From: Sarcophilus harrisii
Taxonomy: Eukaryota; Chordata; Mammalia; Dasyuromorphia; Dasyuridae
Direction of reading: 5' to 3'
Assembly: GCF_902635505.1 (NCBI RefSeq)
Contig: NC_045427.1
Location: 134,587,960 to 134,651,959 of the forward strand
DNA: 64,000 nucleotides
Shown: one piece after another, positions 1-12,194 of the stretch
How positions within the stretch are numbered: the first letter of the stretch is position 1
Layout: each line of letters opens with the position of its first letter
Notes under the pieces: model-generated
Database searches by the model: none
Told to the model about the DNA's origin: nothing
What the model saw: only the letters and a program-made list of their open reading frames with translations
Made by a program: the position numbers and the translations under genes

Positions 1-1010
1 CAGCAGACGCCCCCCAGGCCTGAACGCTTTACAAGGTGGTAGCCGCAGCCAAGAGGGAGGTCTCCCAGACCCCCTTGGCAGGCTCCCCTTCCCCTTGCAA
101 CCTGTCATAATTGCTTTGGACCATATTGCATTTTTTTCTCCTCCCCTCACAAAGAAGCTTAATCCTTGCCAGGAGGCTGTGAAGCTGGTGGTGGGTTGGG
201 GGGAGGGCGAGGGTTGGGGTGAAGGGCAGCAACTGATAACTTTGGCGTTCAATAGAACTTTCAAAGCGGAGCCAACACCCCCAGCCTGCCCAGAGGACAA
301 TGGTCTGCAGCCCCCCCAGGTGGGACAGGCTGGCTTAGGGCTCTGGGAAGGAGGTGTGTGGGGTGGGCTCCGGGGCTGCCCTGTCAGTGGCGGGCTGGGG
401 TTGGGGGAGGAGACCGGCAGAAAGTTCACGCAATCCCTCTGGTTTCTACTGGAATTTGAGACTTTCTTTAAAACTCTCCACTGGACAGGCCTCCCCCTAC
501 TCCCTCCCTCGGGTTAGAGACAGCTTCAAAGGTGGACCCGGGGCCTTTGTGTTTCCTCCGCTTTTTTCTCTTCCTTTCTCTTGTCCCCTCCCTCCCTCCC
601 TCCCTTTCTCCCTCCCTCTCTTTGACGTCCCCAGCAGAGACAGGCCTCTGGGGGCCAACTGGAGAAAGCTCTCACTGTTTCCTTTCTTGTTTTTTGAGGT
701 GAGACCTGTCTGGGAGGGGCAGGGAATGGGGGGAGAGGGGGAGGGGAAGAGAGACGACTGAGGAGGAATATACAGAGTAGAGTAAAAGGTGCAGTCAAGG
801 GTGGTATGTCAGTAACCCCATCCCCACCCCCCTACCCCCAGACCCCTGGGTCCGGGATCTGGCCAGGGTAGAATTGGGAAGGACACAGGTTTCTTTTTGA
901 TGTCTCTTGTTTCCACTTTCTACGCTCTTTTCTTTCTCCCCATTTTCTGCCTCCGGTGTCATCATTGTAGTATCCTTCATGCACTGGGGAAAGTGCCTGA
1001 TGAGCATAAT
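1..1010. other. GC-rich upstream sequence, no gene seen
   Basis: Polypyrimidine and G-rich stretches (CCCT runs near 585-620, GGGGAGAGG near 728-750). No conserved exon recognised and no repeat assigned. The short open frames here look like chance. Confidence 0.5.
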
Positions 1011-1633
1011 TATTAATTTTTAAAAATGATAATCACATAATGTTTTAAGGTTTGTTGAGAGCTTTACCTCTCATTTGATAACTTGAAAAACATTAAGTCT
1101 ATTTAATTTATCCTTCCCAGGAAATTTAGAGGAGACACTCATTAATTCATACACCAGACAATTATAAAGTGCTTCTCTGCACAGGCTCTAGGAAGAGAGA
1201 TGGCAAAGACCCCTGCCTGAAGGGAGCTTACACTGGGGATGAGGAGCCAGGGAAGAAAACTTGTACTAAGATAAGCATAACACAAGGAAGATGTGATAGG
1301 GCAAAAGCAACATCCGAACAAAGTGTTCTAAACAGAATTTGAGGAGGGAACAGATCATCCAAGAAAGCTGTACTAAGGATGTGGAACCTGAGCAGGATCT
1401 AGAAGGAAGAAGGAAGATGAGAAGAGAGTTGGTTTTAAGTATAGGGGCCAGTCAGTCCAATTGCACAGAGAGAGTAAGAAGATGGTACCATGTTAAACTA
1501 GCTAAAATTCCAGGCCTTCTGTACATCCATATCTTAAATGACAGTATTGTGAATGAAGGCTGGAAAGGCAGGTTGGAGCCAGACTGTGGAGGATTTTTAA
1601 TTCTAGGCTAAGAAATCTATAATTTATTTGATA

Positions 1634-1790
1634 GAATTAGGGCTTCTTAAACTTTTCCCACTGGAGATCCCTTTTCATCTCAAAAGTTTTTATGTGACCC
1701 CAGGTATAGGTATATAAAATCCCTACACAAATTAAACATTTACTGATAACAAATCACATTGAATTAGGAGAACTACAGTTTAAGAAACTG
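1634..1790. mobile_element. hAT-like short DNA transposon
   Basis: Ends carry inverted TTCTTAAACTTTT / AGTTTAAGAA, the mark of a common hAT group in mammals, with 'GACCCC'-type inner text. It sits inside the L2-like repeat and its right end is used as the L1 target next to it. Confidence 0.5.
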
Positions 1791-1797
1791 GGTGATA

Positions 1798-2290
1798 TGG
1801 CAACAGCAAGATTATATGATGATCAGTTCTGATGGATGTGGCTTGTTTCAACAATGAGATGATTGAGGCCAGATCCAATGATCTTGTGATGATGAGAGCC
1901 ATCTGCACCCAGAGAGAGGGCGTAGGAACTGAGTGTGGATCACAACATAGTATTTTCACTTCTTTTGTTGTTGTAACAACAAATTACAATATTTGTATAT
2001 TGTATATGTATCAAATTGTATATATGTATAATGAGAGAGGTTTATTTTCTCTCTCATTTTTTTCTTTTGATCAGATTCTTCTTGTGCAGCAAGATAATTG
2101 TATAAATATTCATGTCTATATTGGTTTTACATATATTTTTTTTACCGTGTTTAACATATATTGGATTACTTGCCATCTAGGAGAGAGGGTGGAGAGAAGG
2201 GGGGAAATTGGAATACAAGGTTTTGCAAGGGTCGGTGATGAAAAATTATCCTTGCATATGTTTTGAAAATAAAAAGCTTCAGTTAAAGAA
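1798..2290 (+). mobile_element. L1 3' end (5'-truncated), with 13-bp TSD
   Basis: Marsupial L1 3' UTR: starts TATGG... with GATGATCAGTTCTGATGGAT, ends AAAATAAAAAGCTTCAGTTA. The target-site duplication aaactgggtgata is perfect at 1785-1797 and 2291-2303. No coding part remains. Confidence 0.85.
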
Positions 2291-2580
2291 AAACTGGGTG
2301 ATAGATAAAGGAAATCACTGAAATGGGAAAATGGCATGGAGACGTGGGCTTTAGGAAAATTATTTTGGTAACTGTAAAGATTAGAGACGGGAAAGGCATT
2401 GGCTTGGACAGACTAATTATGAAGCTATTATAATACTCCAGGTCACAAATATAATGAGGTCATGAATTAAAGTGGTGACAAAGACAAGTGGAAAGAAGAG
2501 GATAAGTGCAAGAGGTACAAAAGGAGAGTGTAATAAATCCAAATCACTAAAGATGGAATTTCAGTTACTGTGACCAGTTT

Positions 2581-3594
2581 TTGAGGTTTGTTTTATTTTT
2601 GAATGAAGGCTGTCATATGTTACTAGAATACCTTGACCACTTTTCTAGGTGATTCTGTATCTAACCAAAAGGCATCCTTGCTTGCTGTTGCCTTAAGATG
2701 TTAGGCAGAAGGCATATTTGTTGCAATGGCTTTGTTTGTCTTTCTTTTTCTTCCCAACAAAGGAAGAAAGGTAGTAAGAAGAAAAGAATATATTTTTGAT
2801 AGTTAAAAAAACACACTGTTTAAAAAAATTGCCAAGCAGACAGAACCAAAACTAGGGGTGAGCAAGGCAGGGATCTTCATAAGGCATTACATATGGAGTA
2901 GAGCTAATATATAGAGCCTTCAAGGAGACTTTTTAATACAATCTTTTGTGAAAGGATATTTTTTTAATGTCAGAAACTCTTATGGTAATAATCTTGGAAT
3001 GGTAATAATATGGCAATATTATTGTAATAAATTACAAGAGTGACTATGATTGGTTAATTTTTTTAAAAGCTGATATTTACTTAGCACCTTGAAATTCATA
3101 AAGCACAATATATGTTAATCATATTTGAGCTACATGTGTTATATCTTTATGAAGAAGGTTATATCTCTCATATATGTCTGTGAGGAAGATGCTACAGGTA
3201 TTATCCTTTGGGAAAACAATAACTAGGGAGCAGTTTTCAAAACTTGCTGAGGATGAACGGATGTTTTCTTCTAATCCTATAAATAGCTGTAGAGGTTCAG
3301 AGGCAGATAGCATGCCAAGATCAGAATAAAGGACCAGGATACTCTAGAGAGAAGAAGCCAATATATGGAAGGGGAAAACAAAAGCCAGCTATATCTGAGT
3401 GTTATAACTTTCCTATAAAATTTCAAGGAAGCAAATAGATTTGATGAAAGAAAAAAATTCCTAACAATTACAGAGACAAAGACACAGAGAGAGACCACAT
3501 GTAGAAAGTCATATGGAAGTCCTAGAGCCAACTTCCACTATTTCTCCAAACAGAGATCTTGGAATTGCATACTAGTAATGATACCTAAGCAAAT
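2581..3594. other. AT-rich stretch without gene; faint MIR-like part
   Basis: No gene. About 3065-3320 resembles a reversed, decayed CORE/MIR-type SINE (TTTACTTAGCACCTTGAAAT, then GAAACTGAGG-like text), but too worn to place. Confidence 0.35.
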
Positions 3595-4310
3595 GTCTAA
3601 GCAACATTATTGAATGTCTACTGTATGCACAGAAGTGAACTAAACCACAGAGTAAGACACAGAAATAAATAAAACAGTACATAATGTTGAGGACCATAGC
3701 TTCTGTTGGAGAGAGAAGATACATACATACATATATATATAACTATAAAGTGATCCTATATAGTTTCTCTGTGTACTGGGGGAAATTCAAAAGATATCAC
3801 CATGGACTGAAGGGGTCAAGAAAAACTTCCTGGTAGGAAGGGGAATCCAGCTGTTTCTTGAAGAATACTTTTTAATGAATGGATTTCCATAAACATATGA
3901 AAAAGGGGAGGAATAAGAAAGACCTACTAGGAGAAATAATATCAGGAACAAAGATTTGGGGACAGAATTCTGGAATAAGTATTCCCCAGTGACTACCATG
4001 AAGGTTTTATGAAGGTGAGTATGGAGAGAAAAATAGGTTATACTCAATCCTGGAGGATTTTGAGTGCTAGACTAAGGACTTTGAACCTCCTGGAGGTTTT
4101 CTTATATGTAAGAGGTCAGAATAGGTCAAAGAACCTTTGCAAAAGATCAAGATTCTTTAAATCTGTGTCTTTAACATGTTGGGCAATGAGGAAGATTTTT
4201 GAGCAGGGATACTGATATGATGAAAGTATTTTTTTTTTAAAAGATGAATCTGATAATAGTGTACACATTAGCATGGACAAGATGAGGCTGCAGTGGCCGT
4301 GGTTATGAAG
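3595..4310 (+). repeat. L2-like repeat, second copy
   Basis: Same family as 1120-2580: begins with the 'ATTGAATGTCTACTGTATGC' text, later GGATTTTGAGTGCTAGACTA and GATTTTTGAGCAGGGATACT. Highly diverged; family name provisional. Confidence 0.5.
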
Positions 4311-4659
4311 TCATTGAGTTAAGTGGCTAGGAGGTGGGGGATGGTCTTGAGTTATAGTCCTCCGGATCGATTTTAGTCATGGCAGAGACTAGTCTAGTGC
4401 CTTTCTCCCCAACCCCATGCTGCCCATACCATGTATGGTATCTTGAGGATAAAATGAGATAATGGATCTTTAAATGCTCTGTAGAATGTAAAGCACTATA
4501 CACATGTTTTATTAACAGCAAAAACAATGATTGGGTGGGTGAGAATAGCTAAAGCTATGAGCATATCACTGGGCTGTTTTGGAGTGTTAGAGTCATTCTA
4601 ACAAGCTGTCCACATTTGGCAAACATTTAAATCCCAATTAGTTTTTGGTCTAGTGGAGA

Positions 4660-4800
4660 GACAATGAAGAAAAAGCACAGGATTTTGAGCCAGAGAAACT
4701 GGTTTTGAAGTTTGATTCTGATCTTCCCAATTGAGTGATCATGGGCTAGTGGCTTTCCCTCTTCTGGCCTCAGTATGCTCATCTGTAAAGTGAGACTGAG
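4660..4800 (+). repeat. MIR-type SINE
   Basis: Text follows the MIR consensus: GGATTTTGAGCCAGAGAAAC, a degraded CORE, then CCTCAGTATGCTCATCTGTA. Ancient. Confidence 0.65.
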
Positions 4801-5035
4801 ACAAGTGGTTCTCTAACTTTTTGGTTCTATCACTCCTTTACATAACTTTTCCCACTCCTTTATACTCCTAAAAATTATCGAGGGTCCCCTAAAACTTTTG
4901 TTTGTGTGTCTTATATCAATGTTTACTTTATTAGAAATTTAAATGCCCCAGTGTTATTATGAGAATAATTTTGGCATCAATGATTTCCTAAAAGAGTCTG
5001 AAGGATCGTCTGGTAGTTAGTTACTGGACTAAACA
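4801..5035 (+). mobile_element. hAT-type DNA transposon fragment
   Basis: GTGGTTCTCTAACTTTTTGG at the left, then AAAATTATCGAGGGTCCCCT and TTTACTTTATTAGAAATTTA. The same family in reverse lies at 14850-15050, so the two help define each other. Non-autonomous and old. Confidence 0.5.
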
Positions 5036-7263
5036 GCAGAGCTAAATCCTATAAACTAAGTCCCTGTTCCTCCTCTTTCCTTTTCACTCTTCTTTGCCAA
5101 GTATCATGGGCACTCAGAACATTTTTTTTTTCCTGATTAGATAGCACGCAAAATTTCATAGGCTCTGCCTATGACTACTACAGAGTAAATGGGCTCTGCT
5201 GTGGGGTTCTTGTATCCAGTGTGTTTTCTTCCAGTGACTGGCTGGTGAAAACAGTCAAGATTATGAGCATATCACTGGACCGTTTTGGTCTCATTCAAAC
5301 CACCAGTGCTCCTTCTCAGAGCCATTCCTTCTCCTTCCTCCGGTATTTTCTGGGGAGAGGTTGCTCCCTTTCCCAGCACAATTCCACCAGCTGTTGAAAT
5401 GTCCTTTTCAAAACTGTCCCTCTTATCACCTAATGTTTTTTGTCTTTAGTAAAAAAATATCCTAGTTAGGAGTCTGCCAGTAGGTCACTGGGGCCTAACC
5501 AGATACTGAAGCTACAGGTGTGTAACTGATTATTACCAAGTGCCATGACAGCAAATTTGGATCAATCTGTGATTGGAATTTTGAATAATTATTATACCAC
5601 ACTCACACAGGTATGTAATCATGTCCCCACTATTGAAAAAGTTGGATTCCCTCGCCCTCCATCATTCTCCATTTTCTTCCCCCCCACACACACACCCCTT
5701 TCTGGAGCCAAACCTGGTCACTGGTTAATATTTAGACTCTGTTAAGTAAGCTTCCCTCCTTCCAATGTCCCTCAGCAGGGCCCAGGAAGCCTTGGGGGGT
5801 GGAGGGGAGGCAGGAAGAATGTGTGATAGGCAAAGGAGAGCAGTGAAGTGAGACTGGGTTAGACTGAAAACCCCACTGCGCAGGCCTAGGTCCTGACTCA
5901 GGCCCCAGGCCAAGGTGAGCAGAGGGAGCCGAGAGGGAGCCAAGAAAGAAGTGTCTGGACAGCTGGCCTGAGTGACCTTCCTCCTGGCCAAAAGAATCAG
6001 AGACCAGGTGGGGATATGTCTGAGAGGGGTAGGTTCTTCACAGAGCTCTGGATTGGCCACTCCGGGATGGCAAGTGCCCTTCCCTCGATTATTCCTTTGG
6101 GGACGTTATCTGTATGTGTCTGAGGGAATATTCTCTGCGAAGGTAAACTAGGTGCCTTCACAAAATAGCTCCCAGATTCCCTGTGGGTGGAATGGGGATG
6201 GCTGAGGGTGGGGAATAGGGATTAAGGACTGACTCTGGCTCCCCCTTCCATGGGAATGTCTGTTTCCCCCAACTCCCCTGAAGACCACCCTGGCTTCTGT
6301 CGGAAGCCAGACAAGGGAGAAAAGACCAATTTGTCCTCTTCATTTAGCCAGCTAGAGCTTCCTTCCCATGATGAAGGGAGGGAGGGAAGGAGGAGCTGTT
6401 GCCAAAGACAGAAGCAGAAATGAGAGAAAGTCTTACTCAGGCATGGGAAGACCCACTCATAGCGATGAGGTGGTGGATTCTGGGGAAAGGGTATGATTAC
6501 CCATTATTGCTCAGGAGCCTCTCCCCCTCACCTCCCTCTGGGAGAAAAAAAGTGCTGCTTTTCATTCTGGCAATGACCTTGACATATAGAGGCCCCAGCT
6601 GTAGACAGCAGGGGGAGCCCTGACTCTCCAGTCCCTTTTGCACCCTGACTTGGCTTGAGAGATGTGTGTGGTCTCTTCCTCAAAGGGGGACATCATTAGG
6701 TTCCTAGGTTTGGGAGAGGAAAAGGAGACTGTCTCCACTGTAACTTGCCCCTTTCCTAAGCAGGAATTGCAGATGAGGGGGGCCCATGGGATTGGGAGAG
6801 GCCTCAGGGCTCTCCCCCTATAATTGGGAATCAGGGCAGTGAGGGGCTGGGATGGGACAGGGGAGGTCAGAAGGGATCCTCGGCTTCATTTGACATTTCC
6901 ATCAGAATCACTGCCCTTAACCCTTTTGTCTGTGTATCTCTAAGGTCACCGAGGGGTGGTGTCTATTTTTGATTGTCCAGTTAAGTTCTTATCTTTGTCC
7001 AAGTCTCCCATTCCCAACCATCTCCCCACTACTTTTAAACAACTTTACTTTGGGCTTTCTATCTATCCCCCATTCTCTTCTGCCAATTTTAAGCCTAGTC
7101 CTTCCCTGTCTTTGGCCTTGAAATGAGAGTCCCCTGAGACAGCCAGGAGCCCATCCCTTATCTCAAAGGAGATTTTTATTTTTAAACCAAAACAACTCCA
7201 ACAAGGAAGGCAGATGGATTGCCCAGCCCTTCTATACCTCCCCTTCGCCATTTCTCTGATGCT

Positions 7264-7309
7264 ATCCCTATCCTCCCTCCCTCCCTCCCTCCCTCTCTCT
7301 CTCTTTCTC

Positions 7310-7349
<40 letters not shown>

Positions 7350-7372
7350 TCCCCCCCCCTCCCTCCCCCCCG

Positions 7373-7404
<32 letters not shown>
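7264..7404. repeat. Polypyrimidine tract with two long poly-C runs
   Basis: (CCCT)n and (CT)n lead into 37 C at 7311-7347, a mixed C-rich part, and 32 C at 7373-7404. The G-rich complement could form quadruplexes. Run length is a likely sequencing or assembly uncertainty. Open frames of poly-Pro or poly-Gly here are artefacts. Confidence 0.9.
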
Positions 7405-7476
7405 ATCAGGAAGAAGAAGCAGGAGGAGTTGTCTCCTTGCTGCTGTTGCTACTGCTGCTGCTGATCTGGCCAGGAA

Positions 7477-7490
7477 GTTGTCGTGGCAAC
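7477..7490. promoter_or_regulatory. RFX-type X-box candidate
   Basis: GTTGTCGTGGCAAC fits the X-box RYYNYY-N2-RRNRAC on all fixed positions. It lies 70 bp after the poly-C tract in a CTG-rich, GC-rich stretch that ends at a possible donor (AAAG|GTATCG near 7587). Confidence 0.45.
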
Positions 7491-9604
7491 GGGAGGCGGG
7501 GAGGAGATGCACCGAGGGATGGAGGTCTGTGTCACCGCTGCTGCCTGCTGCACCTCAGCCCCAAGCCCAGGGGCCTTGAATTAAAGGTATCGCAAGAACC
7601 CCCCCCCTCCCTACTTCCATCCTTTACCTTCATCCCCTTAGCCCCCGCCCCCAACCCCCACCCCTCGCTTCCCTCCCACTTACGCTTCTATTGAGAGAGA
7701 AATGTACTCCCCCGACCTTCCTCTTTCCCTCCTGCCACCACCCTGGCTCCCAGTTATCCTTCCCACTCTAGGCGCAGGCTGCCCTCTGGGTGCCAGCCTC
7801 TCCCAGCCCCAGAGGAGGCTTCCTGGTTCCATTACAGAGATGGTTTTCAGGAAAGGGAAGAAGGTGGTTGAGAAGGTCCTTGGGGTGGGGTAGGGGAAAG
7901 GATTAATGCCAGGTTGCTGATGATAGACTGCGGTCTAGTTCTTATTCTCACATATAGGCCAGGATATGTGCATGTGGGTGTTTGGATTTTTCCAGGGCTG
8001 AGGTAGAAGGGGAAGAGGGAGGTCTATCCTCCCAGACTCCCAGGCAGAAGGCCACCTATTCCTGATACAAGCTGGTATTCAGGGCATAGCAAGGGTAGGA
8101 TGGAGAGAAACAGAAGGCAAAGACTGAGGCTCCTTATCTTAAAACAAAGATATTGTATTGCCCATTCCCAGAGTCATCTCCACCTTTACTAAAGGCTATA
8201 TTTACCTGCCCTTTTCCAAGGGCTTCATCTGTTCTCCTAAATGTTTTTTCTCCTTCCTGTTTATAGATCAGGTTTTTCCTTTCTTTCCCCAGGTTTCCTC
8301 TGTACATTTCCACACACACACACACACATTCCTTTACCTTCCCTCACCCCAGGATTACAGCCACCCTCATAAACCACCCAATTCTCCCCATCTCATTCAT
8401 CTTACTACTTCCCCTGCCTAACTCCTCCCCTCTCTCACAGGCTACACCCTGTCCCCTAATCATGGCTCTAGACTCTTCTGGGTCTTCTCTACCAAATCTT
8501 CTAGGAGACATTCCCCCACCGTCCTGGAACTAGATACCCTGATATTTGCCATAAAGCACCCCAAGACCCCTTCCTCAGATCCTGGGTTTCCTGGGCAATA
8601 GCTGCTATCATTTATGACTGACTGTGGGCAGCAGTTACTCTAGGCAACAGTGGGGGGTGTTGAGGTAGACAAGTGGGCACAGGGTGAAAGGGAAGAAGTT
8701 TGGAAAACTTGGAAATCTGAACTCCTGGTCAACCCATGACCTAACTGAGCTGGCACATGGGAGAAAGGATGGGTAAAGATCTTTTCTTAGCTTTGCCTCA
8801 GTTTCTCCAAGTTTTTTTTTTTTTTTTTTCTGTGAGCCTTTGGTGGCAACCCATGTTTTTTTGTTTTTTTGTTTTTGTTTTTTTTTTAGTGTCTAAAAAG
8901 GATAAGAAGGGAGCAATTCTTATGCCCTGGCATTAACAGTATCGTGCCTGGTTTGGGTTTGGATTTTTTGGAGGCCACCCAATCCTCTGTATATAAGGGG
9001 ATGTGAAGAAAGGAAAAACATACTTGATAAGTAATAGGGCCTTTCCCACTCACTTAAGCTCTCAGATCTTCAATTATGTGGGTTGGACATTCTAGGACTG
9101 CAAGGACTCTGAGACTTTCATTTTCCCTTAATTCCCAACCTCCTGAGTGAGACTTTGTAATATCTCTAGCCTTCGAGTCTCTGTTTACTGCCCCCTCCAC
9201 CTTGTGCCCTGTGGCACAAGACCTGAAAGGTGGTTCCTCAGCAGTGCTGGAGGGGTGGGGCAGGAGAGGGACCCTCCAGGTGTTTGGAGGAGAAATGCAC
9301 TGGTTCTTCCCTTCAGCCTTACCAGGCGCACCTGATGGACAGGCCTTCTCTAGGCCTGGAATTGTTAATTTCTTTGTAAGGAGATCATGTGCGTGTGCGT
9401 GATGGAGGGTGTGTGTGCACATGTATGTATGTATGTATGAGAGAGAGGAAAAATCGACAGTCAGATGGACAGACTGTCGGCCGTGGGAATTCTGCTTTGT
9501 CATGATGCTGAGCTAATTCTCCTCTTGTTCTGAAATGGTTAGAGCCAGCAGCAAAGCAGGGGTGGAAGCAAGCTCAGCTCAGGCATAAACTCCAATGGAG
9601 AGTG

Positions 9605-9629
9605 CACACACACACACACACACACACTC
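9605..9629. repeat. (CA)n microsatellite
   Basis: About 12 CA units, followed by pyrimidine runs and a short CAGC repeat near 9714-9735. Confidence 0.85.
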
Positions 9630-9663
9630 CCTCCCTCCCTCTCTGCTCAGGCCCAGACACATG

Positions 9664-9673
9664 CTATCAGCTG
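9664..9673. promoter_or_regulatory. Overlapping GATA/E-box motif
   Basis: CTATCAGCTG: TGATAG on the minus strand (WGATAR) sharing bases with the E-box CAGCTG. The same TATCAGCTG core recurs at 10677-10685. Confidence 0.3.
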
Positions 9674-10669
9674 GGGGTGGGGGAGCCTGGAGGGTGTGTA
9701 TGGAGGAAATCAGCCAGTCAGCCAGCCAGCCAGCTGCCCTGCCTGACAGCCAGATATCGGCTCCCCAGCATCAGGGGACCAATTCAAACCCAGAGATCAT
9801 CCCTGAAGGCTAGAAGGAACCAGGGAAAATGGGTGAGAGGGGGCTGGGGGCTCGGAAGATACAAAGCCGCTTAGCAGAGGCTAGCCACCCCCTCTCCTGA
9901 TTCCTACCCAGACGCCCACCCCCAATCTGGCTTTTTTCCTGCTATTTTTATTTTTATTTTTACTCTGGAAAAGCCAGTGCCCATTTCCCAAGAGGGACAG
10001 ACAGCCGTTATTTAGGTGGATGAGCAAAGGGAGGCCAGAGGATTTGTGTGTGATCTCCCCCCATCCCTCCCTGCGATCTACTACCCAAGACACACGGCTG
10101 TCCAGGGCTCTGAAGCTTCCCAGAAGGAGGTAGGTAGCACATTTTCCTTCTCTCATCCGCCGTGGGACACCTCCAGCCAGGCAGCAAGGCCCATTCCTGT
10201 GTGTATGGAAGAAAGGAGTTGGTCCTGGAGATTCCCCAGCGTGATTGAATCAAGAGGTGGGGAGTGGGAGAGTGATTGGTTGCCTTGGTATGATAATTGC
10301 CCCTTATTGTGGAGGAAGGACTTCTGGATGGGCTGATTCCTTGAAATAAGCTGAATTGTGTCTGGATTTGGCCATTTGACTAAGAAAGGGGCAGCTTGGA
10401 GGGGAACTTAGGGCCGGGTGATCTCTGTCCTGGCCATGAGAGATCTCTCCCTCCCATCTAGATAGAACTAAACTGTTTGCTTTGTCTTGCCTTCTTTTAG
10501 GAATGAATGGGGTCACTGGGATATGGGAATGGTTGAAAAGTGTTAGCATCTTTGTTGTATAATCTGAAACTTAACATCCCTGCTCCCCCCACCGCCAACC
10601 CTCAGGGGCATCCCCAGTTAGGGAGCAGCCCAAGCTGGGTCTGGTTGCCCTAGGTTTGGCGTTTCGGCT

Positions 10670-10685
10670 CCCACCTTATCAGCTG
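10670..10685. promoter_or_regulatory. CACC / GATA / E-box cluster
   Basis: CCCACCTTATCAGCTG puts a CACC box, a TTATCA GATA site and a CAGCTG E-box in 16 bp. Such neighbours are typical of erythroid elements bound by KLF1, GATA1 and TAL1. Functional use is inference. Confidence 0.4.
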
Positions 10686-11147
10686 TTCCAGGCCACCCAC
10701 AAAGTCAGCACTGTGCTAGGCCAGGGCCGGTTGAGGAATGAGGTTTTTAGAAGGGTGAGGCTTCAGGCCCTGATCCCATTGCTACTTGTTGCATTGGAGA
10801 GCCTGAAGTACATTAAGTGGGTGGGGGCTAAACACACACTTAGGCCTAGGAAGGTCTCCAGGGCACCTCTGCCCTACCCTGTCCTTTCCCTCACCCTCTT
10901 CTTCATACACTCCTCCCCGTGACCTGCCCAGTAGGCATGGTGCCCATTCCCTGTCTGGTCTCCAGCTCGCTGTCAACTTGGGAATATCTGGAGAGCTGGG
11001 GAAAGGGGATTCGGGGACAAAGGAAAATATGTGTGCTGAAGGGAGAGAGAGTGTTAGTAAGTGCCACTTACTACATGTCCACTATGTACCGGCACTGTGC
11101 TAGGTACTAGAGAACTCTGTGAGAGAGGAGGTTCATGTGGGTGTGAG

Positions 11148-11405
11148 GGAGAGACAGAGACACAGAGAGACAGAGAGAGGGAGAGACCCAGAGAGACAGA
11201 GAGACAGAGAGACAGAGAGAGAGAGAGAGACAGAGAGAGAAAGAAAGACCCAGAGAGAGAGACAGAGACAGAGAGACACAGAGAGACAGAGACACAGAGA
11301 GGGAGAGACCCAGAGAGAGAGACAGACACAGAGAGGAAGATGGAGACAGAGAGAGGGAGAGACCCAGAGAGAGAGAGAGACAGAGACAGACACAGAGAGG
11401 AAGAC

Positions 11406-11453
<48 letters not shown>

Positions 11454-11498
11454 GGGAGAAAGGGAGAGTAAGAGAGAGAGTAAGAGAGGGAGCGAGCA
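11148..11498. repeat. Purine tandem repeat (GAGACA / GA)n
   Basis: About 350 bp of GAGACAGAGA-type units, ending in pure GA. Long open frames in it encode only low-complexity Ser/Leu or Arg/Glu and are not genes. Confidence 0.9.
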
Positions 11499-12164
11499 AA
11501 CGTGAGCACATGGAATGGATGGCTGAGTGGGTGGGTGCCGGTGGGCGTGGGTGGCGGGCTGAAGAGTGTGTCAGTGGGGTGCGTGGGAGAGTGCTGTGTG
11601 TGTGATGTAGCCGTGCATCATTATGTATCCCTGTGTGGTGTGTTATGCAACAGCGCATGAGTCTCGCATTGAGGGACATGAAACAACCGTACCAGCCTCC
11701 CAGGCAGCCATGCACAAGCACCAAGGTGTGCGCGGACCCCCGGGAGAAAGGCAAGGACCTTGCCAAAGTCCACCTAAGGCTGGGGCGGACAGCCCTCCGT
11801 CCCTGAGCGAGTAAGAGACGCGGGCGGATGGGACATGACTCGGAGGGAAAGTACAACATGTCTGCCATGCTCGCTTAGTGTGTGTGTGTAACACACTCCA
11901 GCGTGGGTGTAGCATGTGCACTTATGTGTGTGCTTGTGTCTGGGGGTGTCCCTTGGACCGGTGGGTATGTGTGTGTATTTACATAAAAACTAGGACCAGC
12001 ACAGTTCAAAATCCCTTCTTTCTGGCTCCATCCCAGAGGTGTCCCAGGCAGCTGGATTTAGGGCATGGGGGGATCATCCCCATCTAGCCCTGGGCCCCTC
12101 CCTCTCCCTCAGCAGCAAGCAGCACAGCTTGGGCGAGTGACACTGTTAGCAGCCACTGTGCGGC

Positions 12165-12174
12165 TATAAATAGG
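12165..12174 (+). promoter_or_regulatory. TATA box / MEF2-like site, candidate upstream promoter
   Basis: CTATAAATAG at 12164-12173 is at once a strong TATA box and a perfect MEF2 consensus, followed at once by GGGGCGGG (GC box). It is unique sequence. It could drive an upstream DMTN first exon starting near 12195. Confidence 0.45.
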
Positions 12175-12194
12175 GGCGGGAGGGAGGACACAGG

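Larger units (their letters stand above)
1120..2580 (+). repeat. L2-like interspersed repeat, split by hAT and L1
   Basis: Shows the familiar old LINE2-like text: a part with an enlarged 'tissue of counts' style A/G-rich run, GGAGCCAGACTGTGGAGGAT at 1575, and after the interruption TTAGGAAAATTATTTTGGTA and GAAGCTATTATAATACTCCA. Related copies lie at 3595, 19555, 43835 and 51000. The family name is provisional. The parts are 1120-1633 and 2304-2580. Confidence 0.5.

Noticed and set aside
7063-7579. Poly-Gly and poly-Pro frames
   Set aside because: Translation of the poly-C tract.
231-9030. Scattered single GATA motifs (231, 6103, 6991, 7155, 8136, 9023)
   Set aside because: WGATAR is expected about once per 500 bp; without partner motifs these are not evidence.
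11107-11868. Minus-strand frame of 253 codons rich in Ser and Leu
   Set aside because: Mostly (TCTCTG)n repeat; the unique end shows no domain.
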